This document shows positions 32,094 through 43,952 of a stretch of 64,000 nucleotides of DNA, in pieces (the first letter of the stretch is position 1; every line of letters begins with the position of its first letter). Source of the stretch: Adineta vaga (lineage: Eukaryota; Rotifera); contig CP075494.1 in assembly GCA_021613535.1 (NCBI GenBank), positions 992,001-1,056,000 on the forward strand, read 5' to 3'. Made by a program: the position numbers and the translations under genes. Below the pieces are notes generated by a model. The model did no database searches, was not told the origin of the DNA, and worked only from the letters and a program-made list of their open reading frames with translations.

Positions 32094-32849
32094 ATGTTTC
32101 TTTTTTCATCCTTGTTAATATTCGCATTAGTTGAATCAACTACGCCTTGTTCGTGCATATCGTTATCAATTGATGTGGACTTTGCACAAACATCCACTAT
32201 TTTTATTGGCCGTGTTCTTCATACAAATATAAAAGATTCAGATTCAATTTTTGGATATGCAGAAATGACAATGGATGTTCAAGAAGCGATTAAAGTTATT
32301 GGAGATGATCTTAAATGTGTTAAGAAATATCATCTTTTTTTTGTGATTTAGGGAACGAAAGCTGGAGATAAAATTCTCGTTCGTTCAGATTTAGAAAAAT
32401 TATTATGTGGTCGGGGATCGATTCCAGTTGGTTCCCAATGGCAAATATGGTTAAAAACGGGTAATAGTATACATTTGTGTTCAAGAACTACACATGATGC
32501 TTATAAAGATATTGATATACTGAGAAATTTAGCCTTAAGAGAACGAATATATGAGAATCAATCAGATAAACAAACTGTTTTGAATGAAACTAATCCAGAA
32601 AATATCCATGACGAAAATAGTGATGATGACTACGATTATTATGGCATACAAGAGAAAGAAGTGAAGGAGTCTGGCTCATCGGAACACCAAGAATTAAATC
32701 CGACTGAACAGATAAACATACTCACACACAATAATTATATGGATAGGTCACAACAGAACAACTACAACGTTAATATGGGATCAATACTTAAAATTGATTT
32801 TCTTTTTAAAATATTTTGGTTGATTTTATATTTTTTATCATCACTTTGA
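32094..32849 (+). CDS. Secreted TIMP/NTR-domain-like protein (240 aa)
   Basis: Two exons: 32094-32318 and 32352-32849, with a 33 bp phase-0 intron (GTTAAG...TTTAG). The signal peptide MFLFSSLLIFALVEST is followed by PCSCISLSIDVDF and IFIGRVL, the start of an NTR domain as in tissue inhibitors of metalloproteinases, whose first mature residues are C-x-C. Later parts fit the fold: VQEAIKVI, GDKILVR, CGRGSIPVGSQWQIWL and HLCS. The second half is acidic and Tyr-rich, and ends in a hydrophobic tail (FKIFWLILYFLSSL), suggesting a GPI signal or membrane anchor. Protease inhibition needs the Cys at the exact N-terminus; here the cleavage site is uncertain, so inhibition is not assured. A 33 bp intron is very short. 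Confidence 0.65.
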
Positions 32850-33499
32850 AAAATGTCATCACTCGAAGATGTAGATATAAAAAATAATCTTATCAGATGA
32901 ATTGAAATAAGCAAAAGAACAATGTCAAAATATTTTCATATTCTTGTAATTGTGATATTGAAATAGATTCTTATTTCATTGCCAAATGTTGGAGCGATTT
33001 CACTCCAAGACCTAGTACGTTTAGTAGATCTCAGTGAACTATTTCTATGGTAAAAAAGGTTCGTACCTTTATTTTGTTTATCTGAGGAGAACGAGCGTTT
33101 TTACTGTCACTATTATAATGGCTGTTTTGCATCACTTTAGATATTATCTCAACTATTTTAAATCAAATAAAACTCAAACTTTTCTCGAAAATAACAACCT
33201 TGAGGGTGTGGGTGTCCCTTATTCAATTTAATCCACACCCTCAAGATTTATAAATAAGTTATTAAGAAAATTCTTAAAAGATTGTCACATTTTAATAATG
33301 TAGATGTCGTCACTGTTTTCCTACATATTTTTTTTCTTGTTTTCTTCAAATGATTCATTTAGTATTTATCTTTTGTTTTTTTCAAGAACTGGGAGAAAAA
33401 AAAGGAGAAGTACACATTCATATGATAAATTGCACAATGTATAAGAAATTTTATGATGTAAAGATAAGTTTATAAAAAGATTTAGAAAACAAAAGAAGA
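32850..33499. other. Intergenic with TGTGGG hairpin at 33199-33245
   Basis: The hairpin reads CTTGAGGGTGTGGGTGTC on the left and ATCCACACCCTCAAG on the right. Nothing else recognised. Confidence 0.6.
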
Positions 33500-35197
33500 A
33501 TGTCCAATAAAATCAAATCATCTTTTATTACATTACCTGTCGAATTAGTCTATCGAATATTGGATAATTTGGAACAATTAGATATTTTCTTATCACTTCA
33601 AAATGTTTGTACTCGTTTTAATGCCATTATAGATACTTATTCTCGATATAAGGTAAATTTTACTTTGACTTTTCTGAAATATGTTAGAAGATTATTTTAG
33701 ACATTCATTGAATTGAAATTGGTAGGACAATTAGGTAATCATAAAAGATTACAACTTCTTACTCATGTATTACAGAAAAATATGGTAAAAGAATTTTTTG
33801 TGATAATAATTAAAATATTCAATCATTATTTTTCAATAAAGACATTAACAAGACTCAATCTTGAAAGAAATAATTTTGGTATTATAGGAACTCAATATTT
33901 ATCTCAAGCATTATCGAATAACACGGTGAAAAACAAACATTTTCTTTTCATTATAATTATAAATGAATTATTCTATTTTAATATATAGAAACTTATGATA
34001 TTTGATCTTGGATGGAATTATATCGGTGATGAAGCAATCAAATATTTATCTTATGCATTGGAAAATAATACAGTAAGAGATTTTTTTTTCCATAATTATA
34101 AATTTAAGATAAATCTTTCATATAGACACTTACTACACTCAATCTAGAACAAAATTGTATCACTGCTGAAGGAGCACAATATTTAGGACGTGGATTACAA
34201 AATAATACGGTTAGATAACCTTTCTTCTCAAACAATAATAAATTTATCGTAATATTTTAATACAGACACTCGTCATACTTAATCTTGAAGGCAATAAAAT
34301 TGGAGCTGATGGAACACAATATTTGGCTCAAATGTTACAAACTAATTTAGTAAAATAAGTTTTATTTTATTCATGATAAATTTATTTTTATATTTCATTA
34401 AAGACTCTCACTAAGCTCAATCTAGAAAGAAACCAAATCTCTGATAAAGGAATACAATATCTTACATTAGCACTACAAGAAAATAGAGTAAAACAAATTT
34501 TCTCTTCAATAGAAATTCATCATTGTTTTAATAAAGACACTTAATATTCTTGATCTTGGATGGAATTCTATTAGTGACACAGGAGCGAATTATTTAGCTT
34601 ATGTTTTGCAAAATAATACAGTGAGATTAACTTTCTTCTTATCATAATTGTAAAATTACAATTAAATTTGAAAAAAATAGACAATTAAGACACTCAATCT
34701 TAATAATAATGAAATTAATGCTAAAGGAGCACAATATCTTGCCCAAGCCTTAGAAACTAATAAGGTAAGATATGTATTTCTTTGATCATTATTAATTCAT
34801 CTTTGTTTAAATAAAGACACTTACAACATTTGATCTTCGAGGAAATAAAATTGGTGATATAGGTGTACAATATCTATCTAATGGCTTACAAAATAATACA
34901 GTCAGACAAATAATTTTCTTATTGAATATAAATATAATCATTAGAATTCAATATAGACACTCATTATATTTGATCTACGATTGAACAATATCACTAAAGA
35001 AGTAGCACAATATTTTGCTTATGTACTTTCGAATAATAAAGTAAAATAAATTGAATTTCTATTGACTATCAATTCATCATTCTATTATAATATAGACACT
35101 CACTACTCTAGATCTTCGAAATAATGGCATCGACACCAAACAGGCATATTATTTATTCAATGATGTTAATTTTTTATCGAATAGAGTTTGGTGTTAA
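33500..35197 (+). CDS. F-box plus leucine-rich-repeat protein (364 aa, 12 exons)
   Basis: Exon 1 (33500-33652) encodes an F-box (FITLPVELVYRILDNLE...NVCTRFNAIID). Eleven exons follow: ten of exactly 84 bp starting at 33701, 33842, 33989, 34126, 34266, 34404, 34537, 34681, 34817 and 34957, and a last one at 35096-35197 with the stop. All introns are 48-63 bp, GT-AG, phase 0. Exons 3 to 12 each encode one 28-residue repeat of the ribonuclease-inhibitor/NLRC3 type (TLTTLNLEQNCITAEGAQYL), always starting with TL and ending near NNT. The F-box would recruit SKP1-cullin ubiquitin ligases and the LRR solenoid the substrate (family knowledge). The intact frame over 12 exons supports a working gene. 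A sister locus in decay lies at 46223-49311. Confidence 0.85.
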
Positions 35198-35527
35198 TAT
35201 AAGAAATTTTTTCTTTCCTGAATATAAAGTTATCTGATGAAGTTCGTGTAAAAGGTCTAAAATTGATAAAGTTAAGATTTTCTTCTACAACGAAAATTTG
35301 TCATTAAATTCAATAATTGATATACAGATCAGAGCTGCTCGCCAGGCCAGGCCGAAGTTGTTGGCCTGCCTAAAACAATTCATTTTTCTCGCAGCAATTT
35401 ACAAACCAAAAAACATCTAAAACCAGAATACTCATCTATTCTAGACGATTTTAAAGACGATGGAAATACATATGATGATGAATGGGACGATGATTGCGAT
35501 AATGATACTCGAAGTACTGAGTATTTA
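35198..35527. other. Intergenic, 3' flank
   Basis: Possible leftover LRR exon end (LSDEVRVKGLKLIK reading near 35231) and a CAGGCCAGGCC...GGCCTGCC inverted motif at 35344-35371. No gene supported. Confidence 0.35.
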
Positions 35528-36103
35528 TTAGGGATGCAACGGTGACGGTGACCGTTCACCGGTCCACCGGGATGAACGGTGCTCCGGTCTACGGAGACCA
35601 CCGCTAGACCAGTGAACGGTTAACGGTGGACCATTGAGAACGGTGAATTGGAAAGAGATGAGTCCTCATCAAAATTTATAATTATTTGACTGACTGATGC
35701 GTTCTAGCTTTTCGTTAATTCATATTTACATTTTAATGCCTTCAGACATAATTAAATCCAAGTATTCACTAATTTATATAAAAAATAGGTTTATTTTCTC
35801 AATATAAAGCCGCAAAAATATTTCGCAAATGTGCATGTGAAGGATTTTAAAACATTACTTGGTTAGTTACAAGATAACATAAGTGAATCAATAAACCGGT
35901 GAGCTGGTGAATCGGTGAGATCAGTGGTGGCGGCGATACCAGTGACCCATGAACGGTGAACGGTTGCACCGCTCAGACTGGTAGACCGGTGAACCGGTGA
36001 CCGATTGAACAATCTACCGGTGGTAACGGTTGATCGGTAAGGATTAATGACGGTGAATCGGTGACGGTCATACCGGTGGCCACCGTCACTGTTGCATGCC
36101 TAA
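35528..36103. mobile_element. 576 bp MITE-like element rich in ACCGGT
   Basis: Ends are inverted repeats of about 26 bp: TTAGGGATGCAACGGTGACG and, from the other side, TTAGGCATGCAACAGTGACG. Both subterminal zones are crowded with ACGGTGA, ACCGGT and GGTGAACGG; the centre is AT-rich with no frame. This looks like a non-autonomous DNA transposon. No clear target duplication. Confidence 0.7.
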
Positions 36104-36260
36104 TTGAGAATTCAGTGATAAAATAGAATTAGATATAAATTTCATCTATCGATCAGTTCATAATTTGTAAATTGGTCAGATATTTTTACAACATACTCGC
36201 GCATGTATTTATCAAGTATTCCATTATAAATCAATTAGGTTTATAAACTGAGAAAACCAG

Positions 36261-36297
36261 GATGTGGGTGTTCATTTTTCACCCACGCCCACACCCT
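36261..36297. repeat. TGTGGG hairpin element (short)
   Basis: GATGTGGGTGTTC on the left and CACCCACGCCCACACCCT on the right. Confidence 0.7.
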
Positions 36298-36531
36298 TTT
36301 TTGTTAATTAGTATCGATAGAATCTCGATATAGAATTAACAGATGTGTATCTAATGAAAAAATAAACAAACAAATAATTTCTTTCTTAATTTAGAAATCT
36401 TTTATTGAAAACCTTTTAAAATCAAACACTTTTATGATTAATAGATAAAAGGGTAAGTACAAATTAGGAACATTCATCAATCTTTTATATTCCGCTTGTC
36501 AAGATTAACCAATGCCTGTTACTTGAACAGC

Positions 36532-36807
36532 TCAACAATCTCTTGTACGATTCGTTGCTATTACTTGAGGCCCAATAACATTTCTATTTCGTCGAAACAT
36601 TAAAATAATCTTTCGAATTTTTATTCGAAATTCCGTTAATAAAACGATTGATATAAAAGGAATTAATAATATAATAAAAGAAATAGTATATATTCCAATT
36701 TCGAAGAAATCAGCACCCACTTCATATGATAAACCAGCTGTATAAGCCGTATATAAGACCATTGCTGGAAAAGCAAGAACAAAATAAAGAAAAGATATTG
36801 ATAATAG
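36532..36807 (-). pseudogene. 7TM receptor fragment (TM6-TM7 and tail)
   Basis: The minus strand reads LLSISFLYFVLAFPAMVLYT, a loop, then IYTISFIILLIPFISIVLLT and an EFRIKIRKIIL tail. This matches TM6, TM7 and the tail of the receptors at 28067 and 54576 (LSIS...L, LLxPF, E-F/L-x-x-K). Nothing resembling TM1-TM5 lies upstream. Homology starts directly at the edge of the telomere-like hairpin at 36808, so the gene was cut at that junction. Confidence 0.65.
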
Positions 36808-37061
36808 GGTGTGTGGGTGGGTGTAGGTGTGGGCGGATGTGTCTCCTCTTTACCCACACCTAGTGGCGGCGCCAGGGGTGGGCTGAGCCCACCCTGGCTT
36901 GAAAAAATTCTCGGCGAAAACTAGTCTTTATATTACAAAAATGCAAGATTTCTATAGTTGAGTTCATCCTGAAAATTTTTTGGGTATGCTTAGCCCACCC
37001 TTAGTGGAAATCCTGGCGCCGCCGCTACCCACACCCACACCCACCCACCCACCCCTCAACA
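36808..37061. repeat. TGTGGG hairpin split by a nested MITE
   Basis: Left arm 36808-36860 (GGGTGTGTGGGTGGGTG...) and right arm 37028-37061 (CCCACACCCACACCCACCC... ending CCCCTCAAC) belong to one hairpin. They are separated by the element at 36861-37027. Confidence 0.8.
36861..37027. mobile_element. 167 bp MITE with 8 bp target duplication (hAT-like)
   Basis: Termini TAGTGGCGGCGCCAGG and CCTGGCGCCGCCGCTA form 16 bp inverted repeats with one mismatch. The flanks CCCACACC at 36853-36860 and 37028-37035 are an 8 bp direct repeat, as hAT transposition makes. A second inverted pair (GGGTGGGCTGAGC / GCTTAGCCCACCC) lies inside. No coding capacity. Confidence 0.85.
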
Positions 37062-37143
37062 AAAAATAATTCTATCGGCAGTTATCAATTATTCACATTA
37101 GAATTAATCAAATTCTGTAATTGTCAGAGAAAAATGGAACAAA

Positions 37144-37746
37144 TTAGATTGTTTCTTTTAAATACGAATTTGAGCGAATGAATTTGTCTCTTAAATTCGT
37201 CATTATATGTCTGCAGCATTTAAAACCGAAATAACTAATAGGTATAATCCAAATAACAAATAATAAAATTCCAAAAATAATTGCCAAAATTAAAAAACGT
37301 TTACCACTAGTAACTGTATCATCAACTGTCCATAATAAATCGTAAGGTTTATTTTTATTAAAGAAACATGTATAAACTTGACCAATCTAGAAATAAAGAA
37401 ATTGTGCATTCTTTAATTATATTTTAAAAAAATAATTATTTACTTGATATTGATTATTTGTTGCTTCAATGGCATCGGTATATGTTGTATAATTAGTTAA
37501 AAATATTTTTGAGATTTTTTCTGATTGAGTATCATTGTAATTGACTGTCCATATGACTTGAAACTTTGAATAAGACCATTTTATTACATCCGTACTATTA
37601 ACTAAACATTGAGTAATTTGATGATTTTTTGGAAATTGAATATACCGATCAAGACCATCTTTCAGACTGAAACCAAACCAAATTGATAGAAAAATGGTCG
37701 CAACTATATAAAATCCGGCTAGTCCACCTTTTGTATCTGAATTCAT
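37144..37746 (-). CDS. Two-pass membrane protein (family A, copy 2; 181 aa)
   Basis: Exons 37746-37444 and 37386-37144, with a 57 bp phase-0 intron (GTAAAT...TTCTAG). TM1 lies at about residues 10-28 (FYIVATIFLSIWFGFSL). The loop between has Cys47, several N-glycosylation sites and Trp57/66. Exon 2 begins IGQVYTCFFNKN and carries TM2 (FLILAIIFGILLFVIWIIPI), then GFKCCRH and a basic tail. Termini are probably cytoplasmic and the Cys-containing loop outside. Copies 1 and 3 (1-562, 49935-50584) share the layout and the intron position. I know of no named family; two-pass channel subunits look similar in outline only. This is the only complete, undamaged copy in the window. Confidence 0.7.
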
Positions 37747-38419
37747 TAGTTTTTATGAATTTTAACTGAGTAAACGTGTGTTATTCTTTTTCTTAAATAT
37801 GTTTCACTTATGTAATTACAATAAGAATGATTCAACATTCGATCATTTTTTTTTCTTTCATTGACGTCAAAGTAAGAGAAACAGAACAAACATATATTTA
37901 TCTTAGTAACTCAATTGAATCATGCCATATGTGTTTACATCATTATAAGAAATGTTGCAATTACTTTGTTCTGCATATTATTTTGTAAAAATCATAAATA
38001 TGAGAAAATGCTTTTTTTTTCTATCGATATTCATCAACTCTATTTCAATAAATTACGATAGATTTTAGAAAATAATTTCAACGTTCTACTTTTGACCACA
38101 ATTTCATAAATATAAATAAGAAATTAACGATCAGTTATACAGAAGACTTTATACAATTCTAGTGATAACCGGAAAGTATGGATGGTATACAAAGTTATAA
38201 ATAAAAGGTGTAGCTACTAGTTATACCCACACCCACACCCACCAGACTCTCACCCTCACCCTTTGTAATAGTTTATGATATCCTTAGTAGATAAAAACTT
38301 CTTCTTCTTATGATTTATTTTATAATCTTGATGTGTGTATGTGTTCTCTTCAACCATTCACATTCTCAGAATACTTTCAATTATATAGAAAAAAAAAGAT
38401 GTCATTTTTGTAGAAAATT
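37747..38419. other. Intergenic with telomere-like block at 38225-38262
   Basis: TACCCACACCCACACCC followed by CACCCTCACCCT; only a weak left partner (AAAAGGTGTAGC, 38203-38214) is visible. No gene. Confidence 0.5.
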
Positions 38420-40056
38420 TTATAACCAAATACTTAATACAAATCGTTTGCTTTGTTTTTCAGTTGTGTAATACAACTTATTTTGTTTCATTGATTCAGA
38501 TAATTCTTCTCTTAAATTATCTAATGTACGTTGAAAATTTCCATCATTTTTCATTATTTGTAATTTTAAATGAGTAAGATGTATAAAATGGTTTCGAAGA
38601 TATTGAATCATTTCAAGTAATGTTATTTCTTTTTCATCGATATATTTTGGAATTGATGAAAATGTAATTACTTGTAATTTTGGAAATAATTTTGATAAAT
38701 CAGAAAAGAATAATGAATGAAAATTGTCATGTGTCGATGGTAAATTGATATATTTAATATTTTTAATACGTTCGGATCGATTTAAAACGAGTTCTTTCAA
38801 TTGTTTAATGGCTAAATTTGTATTGTTACAATTACATATAGAAATAATTTGTAAATTAGGTGATAAATTAATCAATTTTGATAAAATTGAAGTGAAACTA
38901 AGATTTTGAGAATCATATAAACATACAATTTCCTTTAAATTTACGAGTTCAGGATTATTTTTTAATTTTAAAAATGATAATAAACTTTCGATTTGAGAAG
39001 AAACTCCAATCATATCAAATTTTGTACACATAAATAATTGTGCTTTGGTAAAAGATTTCAATCTATCAATTTCTAATGTATTATTATTGAATATTTGATT
39101 ATCTGTGTTGATATTATAATTAGATACACAATGATCAGGTCGATCTGATGTTTGAATATGATATTGAAATGTTTCAAGCTGAGAAAAATCATCGATTAAA
39201 CTTTGAAGTTGATGAATATTAGCAAAATTATTTTCGACATACATTCCAACAAGTGTTAATGATTTTAAAGTTTTTTTAAAATTATTTAAAAAACTTTCAA
39301 TCCATCGAAATTTTGTTTTATAATATAGATAATGATTATTCGTAATCATTCCGAATTTTATATATAATTTTTCAATTGAATGTTGTATTTGTGAATGAAA
39401 TGAATCATGGAGCTCAAGGTAAAATGGATCTGGTTTATCCACTAAGAATAAATTTAATTCAATAAGATTTGGCATCAATTGTAAAATATTTTTTAACCAT
39501 GAGTCATCGTTTAATTCAATTGATAAACATTTTATATATAACATTTGTCCAAAATAATTAAATGGTGGAATATGATGTGGTTGGATTAAAATAAGATTTG
39601 TTAGATGACATGATGCCGATCGAATAAGTGTTTTTAATGTATTTTTATCTGTAGAAAGTGAAAATTTATTTAAAGTATTTAATGATAATGATTTGATTAT
39701 AAATTGATTGAGTTGATTTGAATCAGATGATCTATACGTTTGATCTGGTTTTAACGTTAAACTTTCAAGATTAGTTAAAAATTGTAGATAAGGATAAAAA
39801 GCTCGTTGTTGTTGTGCTCCATGGAGTTTAAGACATTGAATATGATGACCATAGGTTGGTAAAACGTCATTAAGAAATATATAAATAGTTTTATAATTAA
39901 CATTATTTTCATCTGTTAAATCAATAATAGATAAATATGGATTAATTAATTGTTGAAAACGTTGATTAAGATTATTGAATGGACAGATGATATCAAGTTT
40001 TGATAAATAAAATAACGAAATATCATTAAGAATAATTCATTAGGTAAGTATTCCAT
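38420..40056 (-). pseudogene. F-box-like/LRR-like protein with one frameshift
   Basis: From ATG 40056 the protein starts MEYLPNELFLMIFRYF, an F-box start (LPNE-x-x-L-x-IF). The frame then stops at about 39980. A shift of one base near 40007-40012 restores the family pattern: YLSKLDIICPFNNLNQRFQQL, then an open frame of over 500 codons to 38420. The body is Leu/Ile-rich with irregular repeats (LESLTLK, LKSLTLVG, LVNLKEIVC, HLTHLKLQ), the type of divergent LRR tail common in bdelloid F-box proteins (from memory). Because the remainder is fully open, the shift may be recent or a sequencing error; otherwise translation could start at Met 39544 without the F-box. Confidence 0.6.
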
Positions 40057-40733
40057 GATGATATGATTTAGTTAGGATATGTTATGAAAAAGAAAAAGAA
40101 AAATATCTTTATTGAAGAATAGAGAAAGAGAGAACAGAAAAATATATATATATATATAACATGGAAAGAACCATAACAGAAAGGATAAAACCCACGGCGT
40201 ACTGTTAACCTCCTGAGTGTACAGAGAAAATTTTTTCGTTCTGCTGAATGTGGATAAAAAAAGATAGCGAATCACTCTCTCTACCGAATATAACTGGTTA
40301 ATGATTAGACAGAACGAAAGAAAATATCTCGTGCATATAACTTGTTTTCAGTCTGAAGACAGCGGTATTCAAGAGAGTAAGATAATTCCTCATCATATAC
40401 TGTTAGAACATAGGAATTATTCTACTATATCACAATATCAATGATTTGTTTAAGGAAAAATATGGAAACCATGGCAGAGACACGATTAAAAAATCTATTG
40501 GTTTAAAATAAAACATATAGAAACTATTCGTTTTAATGGTGATTTATATAAATTCAGTCTAGGGAATAATTTATGAGGCAATATGAAGAAACGATTATCA
40601 CACCCTAATTACAAAGGTATTTGTTTTGGACAATCGTATAACGTCATCTCTAATTTTAATTGTTTTAGTAAATCTTTGAAATGACCTAATAGATTTTATG
40701 ACTATAAGGGTGGATGTGGATGTGTCCTATACC
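40057..40733. other. Intergenic; AT microsatellite and half hairpin
   Basis: (TA)n at 40142-40158. GGGTGGATGTGGATGTG at 40708-40724 is a telomere-like left arm cut by the element starting at 40734. Confidence 0.5.
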
Positions 40734-42037
40734 CAGGGCTGCCATCCCATAAGACCTGAAATGGGGTACAAAATTTTTTCAAATGGGATACATCTGTAAG
40801 GTACATGAACCTTTTTTCAAAATTAAAGCTCATGTTGTAAAACATCATCACGAAGAACGTTTCCTGTAGTGAGAATGAAACAGGGTATCCGATTAGGGAG
40901 GGCATCTGGGTGTATATACACCCCAAAATCTGAAACTGTCTTCGACTTTCTGGCAAAATTTCAGACAGTTTCTGCGAGAATTTTGAAAAAGTCTGCCAGA
41001 AAGCAGCCGGTTTTCGGCAGATCGGGTTCGAAGCTGAGGTAGAGTACAGCTTTTTCTTTTTTTTGGTCTTCACTTTGGATTTTTTTTACGAAAATCCCTT
41101 GTGATGTTTTCTGCCAAATTTTTTCCCCTCCCACTTCAAAAAGTAATCGGGAACCATGTTCAGAATTAAAATGATTTTTGAAACTAGGTGGCACACGAGT
41201 TGATACTCGTATGCGAAATGCGGTGCGAAACCACGTTCATATGATATCTCAGCTGTGAAAACATATGCTTAAGCGAAAATGGCGCCTAACTTTCTTCTTT
41301 CTTAATTATCTCAGAAAAATTCACAGGGAAAATCGTCTTTTTCTATCGACGTCCAGTATACGAACGGAATATCGTAGTTGGATTTGCAAAAAAAATATCA
41401 TCAGTTTACTGTCTTACTTCCCTTTCGCGTTTGAATCATTTTTTTCTGATCTACCGTGATTGAGATCATCGCACCACTAAATCACAAAATTTGAATGCGC
41501 ACGTCGAGAAATAAAGAAAGACAACTGGAATCGGACTATATTAATGCGATGCGAAAAGTTTTACATTACATTAAAAATGCTTTCATCTTATTTTCAATGA
41601 GTCTGTATTGCTCTGTAACATATTCAAAAAGAAAGGAAATTATTACACTTTTTTGTCATCAAGAGTCGATGACTCTGGTGAAAACTGTCAAGTGTGAAGC
41701 TATTTGATTAGAAAAAAAATTATGATTGCGAAAAAGAGTTATTTATTTGAAGGTGAAATTTACGCACGCTGTTCTTGTTCGTTGTGAAAGAGAGAATTTT
41801 TTCATTGATTCGGAACTTTCAATGTTGTCGAAATAAGTGAATAGATGCTTTATCTCGTCAAGAAGTTGTCGTCAGAAGACAAAGAGGGGTTCGTTCCGAT
41901 TTTTCAAAAAGTACTTTAAAGTGAAAAATGCTCTAATGGGGCACTAAAATGTGTACCCCATAGGTACACTTTTTTGTGGGGTACAAAATGTCTGAATGGG
42001 GTACTGTACCCCCGAATGGGTAAGGATGGCAGCCCTG
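40734..42037. mobile_element. 1.3 kb element with CAGGGCTGCCATCC ends
   Basis: Perfect 14 bp inverted termini CAGGGCTGCCATCC (40734-40747) and GGATGGCAGCCCTG (42024-42037). Subterminal zones on both sides repeat AATGGGGTACA-type motifs. The CAGGG start suits hAT elements. No transposase was recognised inside, and no 8 bp duplication is visible, so it is an old non-autonomous copy. Related ends occur at 11697-11757 and 13354-13480. Confidence 0.65.
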
Positions 42038-42185
42038 ACTCTAAAAGAAATGATCATACTTTCTTGATAAATTATCCTTTTCTTCAACATAAATCATTTT
42101 TTTTCTATCTATCCAATAGAATTTTCTTTTGTTGAGTCCAGCAGTGATCCGACGCATCCTATTTACCCTTTAAATTACTCTATAT

Positions 42186-42300
42186 ATATATACTTACTTC
42201 GGTATATTTTGATGCTTTTTGGTATTACCTTTCTTTTTCTTTTCTTTTCTAGACGAGTATATAAGTATGTGTTTTGTATTAGAACGATGCGATTTGATAG
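42186..42300. repeat. Dispersed repeat, copy 1
   Basis: Shares TTACTTCG, TTGATGC, GTGTTTTGTAT and GAACGATG phrases in the same order and spacing with 53865-53978. Confidence 0.6.
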
Positions 42301-42807
42301 CAGTTTCTCATGATCATGATTTAGTTTGATTTCGCTTAATAAGTCATAAGAGAAAGTATTTCAAATGTTATTAACAAATATTATTTCTTTTACTAAGGTT
42401 GAGCCATTATCCTGAGTAACGTATTTAGCTTTCCGATTATTTTTAACGAGCAATCATCCCATTCCGCTATTCCTGCACATTCCGCAATTGCTTGCACCGG
42501 CAAACTATGCAATCCAAAATTCCGGAATTCCTTCCCTTAGAAAGATTTGAACAAATAGTGATGCAAAAATCAATCATAAATAACATTTCCGCATTCACGA
42601 CTAGCAGAAATAAACGATCACCAGAGAATTCTCATTACTTCAATCGTTTCGGCCATCAAACAGTTTCCGATTGTTAAGCTGGAAGACACAAGATCGTAAA
42701 TACTAGCACAGGAAATTCCAGCTTATCTAATTGCTTTTGACTCACACAAGGCTATGATTTTCATTTCGATCGGTGATTCGTCTTTGAAAATTTACGTCTG
42801 CCCGGAC

Positions 42808-42933
42808 GGCTCGCTGAGTAGGCAATAGCAATAGTGAGGGTGTACGGAAGGCTCGGTCAGTAGGCAATGGCAACAGCGAGGGTGCAGGGAAGGCTCGGTC
42901 AATTGGCAATCGCAGCAGTGATGATGCGAAAAA
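42808..42933. repeat. 42 bp tandem repeat, 3 units
   Basis: Units begin GGCTCGCTGAGTAGGCAAT, GGCTCGGTCAGTAGGCAAT and GGCTCGGTCAATTGGCAAT; exact period 42. GC-rich relative to its surroundings. Confidence 0.85.
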
Positions 42934-43952
42934 GTATTAGTCATCATGTAAGTCGAAACCGATCACCACCACTGAAAATAAACAACTTGCTTACTCTCAA
43001 CCACAAAAGAACAGAAATACTTGGTTAAACAAACAACCAACTATAACACATCGGACAAACATGTCGACGCCGGGAAACCAAATCGTCTAATTCACTCCAT
43101 TCAATCAAAAATCCAGCCCCTCCAATAAGTAAACTCTGAACATGCGCAATACCTTCTCTGAAAAGCTCATCATCTAATTATTCTTTATCAAGTCTCACCA
43201 ATTTCCCTATAGGCAGCAATGACCATGAATTTCTACATTTCCTCCCGATTCCAAAATGTGCACTAAATCCCCAATTCTGTTGTTTTTTTCGTTCGTCCTT
43301 ATGGTCTACGTATGTGTTTAATATATACATATGCAATTGAGGAATGTGTGGGAATGGCCGGGAATTGCTAGGTATATATTATGTATTGTATTAACTGTGA
43401 AGCAGGAATTCCTGTTATGTGCTTATTTTTCCGTGTCAGATGCATTTTGCATTGTCCGGAATAGGTTATTAGGCATTCCGGGTGTGCAAGGCAGTGCAGG
43501 AATGTGCAAATTTCGGGAATAGGATATATTCTCGACAAATTCTGGTAGCAATAATTCAAAAGTTTGTCTTACAATCGGATGGCATATAAAACGATAAATT
43601 TCGATTATTTCTTCCTAGCGGACGAGATCGGATCCGATCATCCGTTTAATAATACATTTAAAATTAAATGAGGTAAGATGTATCGCAGGCAAAATGCAGG
43701 CAGGGGTTTGTTTGATTTCGACAGACACGAGGTCAACAATAATTAAGTGAACTTTTTCTGGTGAGGGCCAGCCGAGTTTTTGAGATCACGAGATAACTTA
43801 ATCCATCTTTATTGATTCGATCAGAAGTCTAAGCAACAATTTCATAGATCAGCATTGGATTGGTCAAATATCAGATCATATTGTACCGAAATCCATTTCT
43901 GGAACCCATATTCAGCTTTTGTTAATAATTGTTAGACCAACATAGCCTATAT

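Larger units (their letters stand above)
42038..43952. other. Repeat-rich intergenic DNA
   Basis: No gene. Contains a dispersed repeat at 42186-42300 (also at 53865-53978), a 42 bp tandem repeat at 42808-42933, and inverted GGAATTCC/CCGGAAT-rich zones at 42450-42540 and 43330-43520 that may bound another old element. Confidence 0.45.
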
